Source: Deltaproteobacteria bacterium (lineage in GTDB: Bacteria; Myxococcota; XYA12-FULL-58-9; JAUUZB01). From it: a stretch of DNA of 6,422 nt. The stretch's first letter is position 1, and each line of letters begins with the position of its first letter. Below the pieces are notes generated by a model. The model ran no database searches. It had not been told where the DNA came from and saw only the letters and a program-made list of their open reading frames with translations. The translations under genes were made by a program, and so were the position numbers. The stretch spans positions 1 to 6,422 of the forward strand of contig JAUUZB010000256.1 in assembly GCA_030590185.1 (NCBI GenBank), written 5' to 3'. Below, one piece after another: positions 1-5,740 of the stretch.

Positions 1-1
1 C

Positions 2-1396
2 CCTTCCCCGAAGGAGGCCACCGTAGCCCCTGCCGAGACGGAGCCCGATCCTGAGGAGGCGCCGACACCGCGCCGCCTCATGATCGTCGACGATGACCGG
101 CAGGTGCTTGGCCTGATCAGCGGCGTGGTCGGTGGCTTCTTCTCCAGCGTCTCGACCGCCACCAGCGTGGATGAGGCGCTCGAGCTTCTCGACGACCTGG
201 GCGGTAACGGCGTGGTCGCCCTAGATCTGATCATTCCCCGCTCCGACGGTTCCGGAATCCTCGGCGGCCTCCAGATCCTCGAACGCGCCCGGGAGCTCGC
301 TCCGGAGATGCCGGTGGTCATGTTCACCGACTATCAAAACCGCGAGGCCGAGGAGCAGGCGCGAGACTTGGGCGTCGAGACTCTCCTGATCAAACCACGC
401 AAGAACCGCATGTTCGTCGAGGGCAGCGACTCTCGCCTCACCGATGAGTCCCGCGAATTCCTCGACAACCTCGGCAATTCGCTTTCGCCCTTCTTCGGAC
501 CCGCGGGCGCGTCCGACGCTGAGGCCGATCCTCCGTCACCCGAGCCGGAGCCCCCGACCGCGGCAGAGCCACCACCGCCCGACCCGGCCCCGCCGCCGCC
601 CGAGCCGGCCCCACCACCGCCCGAGCCGGCCCCACCACCGCCCGAGCCGACCCCGCCACCGCCCGAGCCAGCCCCGCCACCGCCCGAGCCGGCGGTCGCA
701 GTGGAGGGCCCACCGCCCGCTGCTCCAGCGGCGGCCTCGCCGCTGACAAACGACGGCGGCGACACCTTCGACCTCGGCGCTGAGCTGGCCGACGAGATGG
801 GGGAGGAGGCCGATCTCGGCGCCGACCTGCCCCCGGTCCAGCCGCTGGACGGACCGCTCAGCGATCTGCGCTCGATGCTCAACGAGCTGGCGGATCCAGC
901 CAATCGCGAGACGATCACTCTGTTGGTCTTGCGCTTCGCCGCCGACGTGGTCGAGCGCGCCACCTTGTTCCTGGCGACGCGCACCGCCTACGTCGGCCTC
1001 GGTGGCTTCTCCCAGAACGAGCCCTCAGAGGATTTCGTGCGCCGGGTGCGTCGAATCAAGATCCCGGTCGATATCGACTCGGTCTTTTCACAGGTGAGCC
1101 GCTACCGCGCCATGATCCGCGCGCCCTTGACCGAGGCGCCCGGGAATCGTCGTTTGCTCGACGGCCTCGCCGGCAAGGACGGCACCGCCGGTCCCGGCGC
1201 CGACGACGAAAGCTTGGCCGTACCCCTGATCTCCGGCACCCGCGCGGCGGTCATCCTCTACGGAGACAATCCCTCCGGTGATCCCCTCGGGCCCACCCAC
1301 ACCCTCGAGATTTTCATGCAGCAGGCCGGCGTCACCATGGAGCGCACCCTGCTCGAGCGTCGCATCGAAGAGATGAAGCGAAAGAAAGAATCCTAG
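2..1396 (+). CDS. Response regulator, 5'-partial: linker, REC, Pro-rich repeat, GAF-like C-terminal domain
   Basis: The frame is open from the first bases of the window, so the N-terminus is missing. The ATG at 80 lies inside the first receiver strand (RRLMIVDDD) and is not a credible start; the 26 codons before it are a Pro/Glu/Ala-rich linker. Counting from that Met, the receiver spans about -3 to 130, with acidic D4-D6, phosphoacceptor D49 (codon 224-226), T83 and K105 followed by Pro, so the phosphorylation site is complete. Residues 145-220 are a proline-rich linker containing six heptads of the PPPPEPA type. Residues 258-430 resemble a GAF-like domain that, from memory, recurs in deltaproteobacterial and acidobacterial regulators, often beside DUF4388/PATAN domains; the LLVLRFAADVVERA and LYGDN segments are the recognisable parts. 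It probably receives phosphate from the CheA encoded downstream. The output is unknown, with no DNA-binding domain seen. REC assignment is firm; the GAF-like call is moderate. Confidence 0.88.
   Translation, partial: PSPKEATVAPAETEPDPEEAPTPRRLMIVDDDRQVLGLISGVVGGFFSSVSTATSVDEALELLDDLGGNGVVALDLIIPRSDGSGILGGLQILERARELAPEMPVVMFTDYQNREAEEQARDLGVETLLIKPRKNRMFVEGSDSRLTDESREFLDNLGNSLSPFFGPAGASDAEADPPSPEPEPPTAAEPPPPDPAPPPPEPAPPPPEPAPPPPEPTPPPPEPAPPPPEPAVAVEGPPPAAPAAASPLTNDGGDTFDLGAELADEMGEEADLGADLPPVQPLDGPLSDLRSMLNELADPANRETITLLVLRFAADVVERATLFLATRTAYVGLGGFSQNEPSEDFVRRVRRIKIPVDIDSVFSQVSRYRAMIRAPLTEAPGNRRLLDGLAGKDGTAGPGADDESLAVPLISGTRAAVILYGDNPSGDPLGPTHTLEIFMQQAGVTMERTLLERRIEEMKRKKES
569..694 (+). repeat. 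Six tandem 21-bp units encoding PPPPEPA heptads
   Basis: In-frame units begin at 569, 590, 611, 632, 653 and 674. They encode PPPPDPA, PPPPEPA, PPPPEPA, PPPPEPT, PPPPEPA and PPPPEPA. Units differ mainly at third codon positions (cca/ccg) plus a few substitutions, so this is a slightly diverged tandem array within the coding sequence. At protein level it is an extended, probably polyproline-II linker with regular negative charge separating the receiver from the GAF-like domain. Flanking sequence on both sides is also Pro/Ala/Glu rich. Confidence 0.93.
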
Positions 1397-1413
1397 CAGG
1401 TAGCGGATTCTCC

Positions 1414-1419
1414 GAGGAG
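1414..1419 (+). promoter_or_regulatory. Shine-Dalgarno site of cheY (GAGGAG)
   Basis: GAGGAG ends six bases before the ATG at 1426. It lies in the 29-bp gap after the first gene. No inverted repeat with a T-run and no convincing -35/-10 pair is visible in that gap, which favours readthrough from the upstream gene. Confidence 0.8.
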
Positions 1420-1425
1420 CCCGAC

Positions 1426-1788
1426 ATGGCGAAGATATTAGTAGTCGAGGATTCGCCAGCGATGAGAGGCCTCATCGCTTCCATCATTGAGGAGCTCGGC
1501 GATAACGAGGTGGTGGAGGTCGGCGGCGGGTTCGAGGCGCTGCGCAAGCTGCCGGGCACGGAGTTCGACCTCATCATCACCGACATCAACATGCCGGACA
1601 TCAACGGCCTCGAGCTCCTCTCCTTCATCCGCAAGAACCCGGTCCACGAGAAGACCCCAGTCCTGATCGTCACCAGCGAAGAGAGCGTTGCCCAGCGTGA
1701 GCGAGGGCTCGCCCTGGGCGCCAACGCGGTGTTGTGCAAGCCCTTCGAAAAGGACGAGCTGCGCGCCGCCGTCGAGGACCTGCTGTGA
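1426..1788 (+). CDS. cheY: CheY-type stand-alone response regulator
   Basis: This is a single receiver domain of 120 residues, the normal CheY size with no output domain. Visible active-site residues are E8/D9 (VVEDS), phosphoacceptor D53 in the TDINMPDINGLEL segment, T83 (VTSEE) and K105 (CKPF). The position three before the lysine, the aromatic switch (Tyr106 in E. coli CheY), is Val102 here. The ATG at 1426 has GAGGAG six bases upstream. The stop overlaps the start of cheA by four bases, so it is the likely cognate phosphoacceptor of that kinase. The target cannot be deduced: a flagellar switch, a pilus or gliding motor, or a regulatory protein are all possible, and the non-aromatic switch residue is a mild argument against a classical FliM-binding CheY. 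Response-regulator identity is firm; the name cheY rests on size and position. Confidence 0.93.
   Translation: MAKILVVEDSPAMRGLIASIIEELGDNEVVEVGGGFEALRKLPGTEFDLIITDINMPDINGLELLSFIRKNPVHEKTPVLIVTSEESVAQRERGLALGANAVLCKPFEKDELRAAVEDLL
1774..1778 (+). promoter_or_regulatory. Shine-Dalgarno site that sets the cheA GTG start
   Basis: GAGGA inside the end of cheY lies six bases before the GTG at 1785. This spacing, together with the GTGA overlap with the cheY stop, supports GTG 1785 over the in-frame ATG at 1734. An in-frame GTG at 1797 is a weaker alternative. Confidence 0.75.
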
Positions 1789-3830
1789 CCGACAAGGTGA
1801 GCCAAGAGTTCATCGCGGAGGCGCAGGAGATCGTCGACGCGCTCAACGCCGGCTTGATCACCGCCGAGTCAGAGGCCCGCGGCGGTGACGTCGACCCAGC
1901 GGTCATCAACGAGCTGTTCCGCGCCGCCCACTCCCTCAAGGGGATCTCCGGGATGTTTGGTCTCGAACAGATCAGCTCCCTGTCCCACTCCCTCGAGAGT
2001 GTCCTCGACGGCATGCGACTCGGCCGGGTCAGCATCGACTCGGCCGCCCTCGACGTGCTCTTCGCCTGCGTGGAGAGCTTCAACCTCTTGATCCAGGCAG
2101 CCTTCAGGGGAGAGGAGACGGATGGGGCCGGGCTGGAGACCATCCTGCGGCGCCTGGAGGCGTTGGCTGAGGGCAAGCCAGAGGAGGCGCCGGCCGACCC
2201 GCTGCAGTCCTGCGGACTGGACGATGACGTCCTAGCGGTGCTCACCGAATATGAAGAACACCGGCTGCGCGAAAACCTGCGCAAGGGCCGTGGCCTCTAC
2301 ATGTTGCGCACCTCCTTCGAGCTCTCCAGCTTCGACGTTGGCCTCGCCGAGCTCGACGATGCGGTCAAGGATCTCGGGGAGGTGGTCACCAAGCTCCCCA
2401 GCTCCGAGGCCGCCAACCCGGAGATGATCTCCTTCGACATCGTCATCGGCTCGGAGCGCAGCCGCGAGGAGATCGCCAAAAAGATCGCCGACGACCGAGT
2501 CGAGGTCATTGCCCTGCAGCGCCGGGCAGTGGCGCCCAAACCAGAGGCAGCACCGAGGTCAGCACTGCCCGAGGAGGAGCCGGAGTCAGGCGTCCCCATC
2601 GAGGAGGCACCGAGCGTGCGCAGCGTCGCGCAGACGGTGCGGGTTGACATCCGCCGGCTCGATCGCCTGATGAACCTGGTGGGCGAGTTGGGGCTGATCC
2701 GAATGGCACTGGCCTCAACCACCTCCATCATTCGTCGCCGCTTCGGTTTCGACGACGTCTCCGCCGATCTGCACACCATCAACCGCAACTTCGAACGCCG
2801 GCTCGGCGAGCTACAGGCCGGGATCATGGAAGTGCGCATGGTGCCGCTCGCCAACCTCTTCGAGCGCATGGTGCGGGTCGGCCGGCGCGTGGCTCGAGAT
2901 CTCGACCGCGAGGTGCGAGTCGAGCTCAGCGGCAAGCACACGGAGCTCGATAAGCTGATCGTCGAGGAGCTCGCCGACCCCTTGATGCACATCATCCGGA
3001 ACTGCATCGATCACGGGATCGAGTCACCGTCCGCTCGGCAAGCGGTGGGGAAGCCGCCGGAGGGGGTTGTGCGGCTGTCCGCCGAGGCGCTGGGCAATCA
3101 CGTGGTCGTCAGGATCAGCGACGACGGCGACGGCATCGATGTCAATCGTATCCGCGAGATCGGCATCGAGCGGGAGCTAATCGCTGAAGACCGCGCCATC
3201 GAGCTCAACGACCGAGAGGTGTTCAACCTGATCTTCATGCCAGGCTTCTCCACCCGCGAGGATGTCTCGGAATACAGTGGCCGAGGGGTCGGCCTCGACG
3301 TGGTCAAGACCAACATCACCAAGCTCTCTGGGGTCATCGAGGTCGATACCCGGGATGGGCGGGGCACCACCTTCACCATCACCCTACCGATCACCCTGGC
3401 GATCATCCCGGCGCTGGTGGTGCTGGTCAACGAAGAGACCTATGCCATCCCCCTCAACAACGTTGTGGAGAGCCGCCGGGTCCACGTCAGCGAGCTGCGA
3501 ACCATAGAACGCCAGGAGGTCCTCTCCGTGCGGGGCGAGATCATCCCGGTCCTCGATATGCGGCGTTTCTTGCTGCTCGATGGCGAGCGGCCCGATATCA
3601 CCTACGCCGTGCTGGTCGGGGTGGGAGAAAACCGCATGGCCCTGATGGTCGACGAGCTCATTGGCCACCAGGACATCGTGATCAAGTCCCTGGGCAAGCA
3701 CCTGCGGCGGGTTCCCGGCATTGCCGGCGCCACCGAGCTCGGGAACCAACGCACGATCTTGGTGATCGATACGGTCAACCTGGTCAACGAGATCGCCGCC
3801 GGCGCAATCAAGGATCGTCTGACCGGCTGA
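1785..3830 (+). CDS. cheA: CheA chemosensory histidine kinase
   Basis: The protein is 681 residues from GTG 1785, a usual CheA length. P1 (HPt, about 3-125) has the phosphorylated His49 in FRAAHSLKG. Residues 153-245 begin with LTEYEEHRLRENLRKG and continue as an alpha/beta segment that looks like a P2-type response-regulator docking domain, though diverged from E. coli P2. A Pro/Glu-rich linker (about 248-280) follows. P3 dimerisation (about 286-360) contains LMNLVGELG and the MEVRMVPL turn. P4, the ATPase (about 364-535), has the N box around H402/N406 (NCIDHGIE), G1 DDGDGID at 446-452, F box FMPGFST at 484-490, G2 GRGVGLDVV at 499-507 and the GRGTTF loop. P5, a CheW-like domain (about 536-675), docks CheW and receptors. 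All catalytic motifs are intact, so it should autophosphorylate and feed CheY and other receivers in the operon. There is no fused C-terminal REC domain. Its start overlaps the cheY stop (GTGA). Confidence 0.97.
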   Translation: MTDKVSQEFIAEAQEIVDALNAGLITAESEARGGDVDPAVINELFRAAHSLKGISGMFGLEQISSLSHSLESVLDGMRLGRVSIDSAALDVLFACVESFNLLIQAAFRGEETDGAGLETILRRLEALAEGKPEEAPADPLQSCGLDDDVLAVLTEYEEHRLRENLRKGRGLYMLRTSFELSSFDVGLAELDDAVKDLGEVVTKLPSSEAANPEMISFDIVIGSERSREEIAKKIADDRVEVIALQRRAVAPKPEAAPRSALPEEEPESGVPIEEAPSVRSVAQTVRVDIRRLDRLMNLVGELGLIRMALASTTSIIRRRFGFDDVSADLHTINRNFERRLGELQAGIMEVRMVPLANLFERMVRVGRRVARDLDREVRVELSGKHTELDKLIVEELADPLMHIIRNCIDHGIESPSARQAVGKPPEGVVRLSAEALGNHVVVRISDDGDGIDVNRIREIGIERELIAEDRAIELNDREVFNLIFMPGFSTREDVSEYSGRGVGLDVVKTNITKLSGVIEVDTRDGRGTTFTITLPITLAIIPALVVLVNEETYAIPLNNVVESRRVHVSELRTIERQEVLSVRGEIIPVLDMRRFLLLDGERPDITYAVLVGVGENRMALMVDELIGHQDIVIKSLGKHLRRVPGIAGATELGNQRTILVIDTVNLVNEIAAGAIKDRLTG

Positions 3831-3854
3831 GAAGGAAGAGATCCGAACGGCTAC

Positions 3855-3860
3855 GAGGAG
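3855..3860 (+). promoter_or_regulatory. Shine-Dalgarno site before the first cheW (GAGGAG)
   Basis: GAGGAG lies in the 37-bp gap after cheA. It is seven bases before CTG 3868, a good spacing, but only two bases before ATG 3863, which is too close. ATG 3863 also opens a frame that closes after two codons. The site is the main argument for a CTG start of the downstream cheW. Confidence 0.7.
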
Positions 3861-3862
3861 AA

Positions 3863-3871
3863 ATGAGCTGA
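3863..3871 (+). other. ATG-AGC-TGA mini-frame overlapping the cheW start
   Basis: The only ATG near the ribosome site upstream of the first cheW reads ATG-AGC-TGA. Its stop codon overlaps CTG 3868 as CTGA, the same geometry as the GTGA and ATGA junctions elsewhere in this operon. It may be a chance arrangement, a reinitiation device, or the scar of a one-base deletion that separated a former ATG from the cheW frame. Confidence 0.5.
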
Positions 3872-4443
3872 ACGAGACACGACCCAAGACGGGGCCGCTC
3901 CCTAGTAGCGATGCCCTGGCCGAGTTTTTCGCTACACCGGAAGAACATGCGGCGATCCGTGCGGGCGGCAGCGGTCTGGCCTTCGCCGCCCCGATCTCGG
4001 CAGGACCCGAAATCCGCGAATTGATGGCCTTCTGGGTGGCGGACGAGCAGTACGGAGTCAACATCGATGATCTGCAGGAGGTCATCAAGCTACCGGAAAT
4101 CACCAGCGTGCCGCGGGTCGCCGAGGCGGTCTTGGGGATCTTCTCCCTGCGAGGCACCATCGTACCGTTGCTCGACCTACGCTTGGTGCTCAACCTCGAC
4201 GCCCGGGAGCTGACCAAACAGGCTCGTATACTCGTCGTCCGGGCCGATGGTGATTGGGTCGGGCTGGTGGTCGACCGCGTGGTTGGCGTCGTGCGGATTG
4301 AGGCCGAGCAGATCGAGGTGCCCCCCTTCAGGGCTGAGGAAGGGACCGCCGATCAAATCGAAGGAGTTGGCCGGGTCGACGATCAGATGATCATCGTGCT
4401 CGGGGTTGGCGCCGTCATCAAAACCATGGAGAGCTCGTCGTGA
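3868..4443 (+). CDS. cheW: CheW coupling protein with N-terminal extension (CTG start proposed)
   Basis: The CheW fold runs from about residue 48 to 187. It is recognisable by MAFWVADEQYGVNIDDLQEV, the IFSLRGTIVPLLDLR segment (the conserved Arg-Gly turn) and WVGLVVDRVVGVVRI. It should bridge receptors to CheA P5 in the signalling array. An upstream extension of about 50 residues, including LAEFFATPEEHAAIRAG, stays in frame, keeps coding character and resembles N-terminal extensions of other CheWs in these lineages. No ATG, GTG or TTG precedes 4021 in this frame after the ribosome site, so the start is placed at CTG 3868, seven bases after GAGGAG, giving 191 residues. The conservative alternative, TTG 4021 or ATG 4024, would remove the lead into the first beta strand and has no nearby Shine-Dalgarno site. 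A one-base sequence error joining ATG 3863 to this frame is also possible. The family is certain; the start is not. Confidence 0.9.
   Translation: MNETRPKTGPLPSSDALAEFFATPEEHAAIRAGGSGLAFAAPISAGPEIRELMAFWVADEQYGVNIDDLQEVIKLPEITSVPRVAEAVLGIFSLRGTIVPLLDLRLVLNLDARELTKQARILVVRADGDWVGLVVDRVVGVVRIEAEQIEVPPFRAEEGTADQIEGVGRVDDQMIIVLGVGAVIKTMESSS
4428..4433 (+). promoter_or_regulatory. Shine-Dalgarno site of the second cheW (GGAGAG)
   Basis: GGAGAG within the last codons of the first cheW lies six bases before GTG 4440. It supports the GTGA overlap start. Confidence 0.7.
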
Positions 4444-4934
4444 GCTCAACCCGGCAAGGCGACATCGCCCAGCTCACCGCCTTCCTGATTGGCGACGAGG
4501 AGTACGTAGTCGATATTCTGCGGGTCCGAGAGATCATCCGACCGTTGCCGGTCACCCCGGTCCGGCGCGGCCCGAAGTTTGTGGATGGCGTGGTGAGCCT
4601 GCGCGGAACCGTGATTCCGATCATCGACATGCGGCGGCGCTTCGGTTTGCCGCCGGCCGATCTCCCCCACCGCAAAATCGTAATCCTGACGGTGGAGGGC
4701 CGGACCGTCGGTCTGGTCGTCGATCAGGTCACCGACGTGGTACGGGTGCCGCGGCATTCCATCCAACCCGCCCCGGGCATGCTGGAGGGGGAGCAGGCGC
4801 CGTTCTTCATGGGAGTGTGCGAGTTCGGGCACCGGCAGTTGATCCTGCTCAACGTCAAGAACGTCATCGCCTCCGAGGAGGAGGTCCTCCTCGAGAGCCC
4901 GGACCAGATCCTTGGGCCAGGCGCCGGTCCATGA
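4440..4934 (+). CDS. cheW: CheW coupling protein, second copy
   Basis: This is a 164-residue CheW with almost no extension: the domain begins at about residue 10 (AQLTAFLIGDEEYVVDI). Conserved features are the VREIIRPLPVTPVRRGP loop, GVVSLRGTVIPIIDMRRRFG at about residues 45-64 and TVGLVVDQVTDVVRV. A short acidic tail follows the last strand. It starts at GTG 4440, overlapping the first cheW stop as GTGA, with GGAGAG six bases upstream. It shares the family pattern with the upstream CheW but differs at most non-core positions, so the pair does not look like a recent duplication. It probably joins the same array as CheA P5 and the first CheW. It may serve a different receptor set or a different array position, though nothing in the sequence shows which. 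Confidence 0.95.
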   Translation: MSSTRQGDIAQLTAFLIGDEEYVVDILRVREIIRPLPVTPVRRGPKFVDGVVSLRGTVIPIIDMRRRFGLPPADLPHRKIVILTVEGRTVGLVVDQVTDVVRVPRHSIQPAPGMLEGEQAPFFMGVCEFGHRQLILLNVKNVIASEEEVLLESPDQILGPGAGP

Positions 4935-5740
4935 GTGACCTGCGCTGTCCGATCTGTCGCGCCGCGGTTGCGGTGGAGCCGGCGAGTGAGCTGTGGCGCC
5001 GGTGCGCCGCCTGCGACGCCATGGTCTTCCGGCCGGCCCCGGGACCAACGATCGTAATCGCCCACGAGTCCGAGGAGCTGAGTCAACGGCTCGGTGCGGT
5101 GCTGCTGGCCGACGGCTTCTCCCCCCTGCGGGCCGCCGACGGCGCGGAGGCACTCTTCCTGAGCGAACCCGAGAGGCCGGCCGCCGCGGTGTTGGATGTG
5201 GGCCTACCAAGGGTCAACGCCTTCGAGGTGATCGAACGCCTGCGAGCCGACGCGTCCGGGCGCGACATCAAGGTCGTGTTGCTGGCCTCGATCTTCAGCA
5301 AGACCGCCTACAAGCGCAAGCCCACCTCACTGTACGGCGCCGACGACTACGTGGAGCAACACCACATTCCCGATCTATTGCCCGCCAAACTCAGCCGCCT
5401 GTTGGGGCTCGAGCCGCGGGCGGTCTCACCCACCATGCGGGAGACGATCGGTCGTATCGCCGCGGCCCACGAGCGCCCCGAGCTCTACGGCCCCCGTCGG
5501 GTCAGGACCCTCGCCCAGGCGATCGTCGCCGACATCGCTCTCTACCACGAACGCGAGGTCGCCGAGGCGGTCAGCTCGAGCCAACCCAACATTCTGCGCG
5601 CCACCCTCAGCGAGGGCCGACGGGTCCTCGCTGAGCTCGTTTGTCACGAAGACTACCCGAGCCCGGACCCGATCGAGGAGGCCTACGTCAACCTGATCGA
5701 CGGCCTCCGCGCGCTCCGCTCCACGGTGAGGCCAGGATGA
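4931..5740 (+). CDS. Zinc-ribbon protein with degenerate receiver domain and helical C-terminus
   Basis: The protein is 269 residues from ATG 4931, which overlaps the second cheW stop as ATGA; the Shine-Dalgarno match is weak (AGG at 4919-4921). Residues 6-28 form a zinc ribbon with Cys6/Cys9 and Cys25/Cys28. Residues 39-158 are a receiver-like fold: phosphoacceptor D89 (codon 5195-5197, VLDVGLPRVNAF) and the switch aromatic Y140 (GADDYVEQHH) are kept. The acidic pair is His45/Glu46 (IAHESEE), the Thr position is Ala119 (VLLAS), and the usual Lys is Gln143. Phosphorylation chemistry is therefore likely weak or absent. Residues 165-269 look mostly helical; LAQAIVADIALYHEREV resembles a helical module that, from memory, recurs in zinc-ribbon proteins of Acidobacteria and deltaproteobacteria. 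Its role is probably as an adaptor or pseudo-receiver in this pathway, inferred from context. The function is not known. Confidence 0.88.
   Translation: MSDLRCPICRAAVAVEPASELWRRCAACDAMVFRPAPGPTIVIAHESEELSQRLGAVLLADGFSPLRAADGAEALFLSEPERPAAAVLDVGLPRVNAFEVIERLRADASGRDIKVVLLASIFSKTAYKRKPTSLYGADDYVEQHHIPDLLPAKLSRLLGLEPRAVSPTMRETIGRIAAAHERPELYGPRRVRTLAQAIVADIALYHEREVAEAVSSSQPNILRATLSEGRRVLAELVCHEDYPSPDPIEEAYVNLIDGLRALRSTVRPG
5725..5731 (+). promoter_or_regulatory. Shine-Dalgarno site of the HEAT-repeat gene (GGTGAGG)
   Basis: GGTGAGG lies five bases before ATG 5737, inside the end of the zinc-ribbon gene. It supports the ATGA overlap start. Confidence 0.65.

Noticed and set aside
80..82. ATG as start of the first gene
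   Set aside because: It falls within the first receiver strand, has no properly spaced Shine-Dalgarno site, and the frame stays open to the window edge.
569..694. CRISPR-like array
   Set aside because: The 21-bp units are contiguous with no spacers, and they keep a protein reading frame.
444..746. Arg/Pro/His-rich + strand frame over the repeat
   Set aside because: It is a frame-shifted reading of the 21-bp array inside the regulator gene, with no family signature.
334..984. Long antisense open frame rich in Gly-Ser-Gly-Gly runs
   Set aside because: It is the mirror of the proline-repeat coding region; the Gly runs are complements of CCx codons. It has no ribosome site, and the + strand frame has clear REC and GAF-like domains.
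1734..1784. N-terminal extension of CheA from ATG 1734
   Set aside because: It would overlap cheY by about 50 bases with an Arg-rich out-of-frame reading. GTG 1785 has the GTGA overlap and a good ribosome site.
2205..2219. Inverted repeat CAGTCC-TGC-GGACTG as terminator or operator
   Set aside because: It lies inside the cheA coding sequence between P1 and the P2-like domain, with no T-run; short arms like this occur by chance.
3831..3867. Promoter or terminator between cheA and the first cheW
   Set aside because: The 37-bp gap shows only the Shine-Dalgarno site; no hairpin with a T-run and no recognisable -35/-10 pair.
3384..4217. Antisense frame spanning the cheA/cheW junction
   Set aside because: It is a low-complexity Ser/Arg-rich reading opposite conserved CheA P5 and CheW codons; a common artefact of GC-rich genes.
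4406..4930. Extension of the zinc-ribbon protein upstream to 4406
   Set aside because: The added residues are an Arg/Pro/Gly-rich shadow of the second cheW; ATG 4931 directly precedes the zinc ribbon.
4446..5210. Antisense 254-residue frame over the second cheW and zinc-ribbon gene
   Set aside because: It is Arg/Pro-rich with no domain signature, opposite two well-supported genes.
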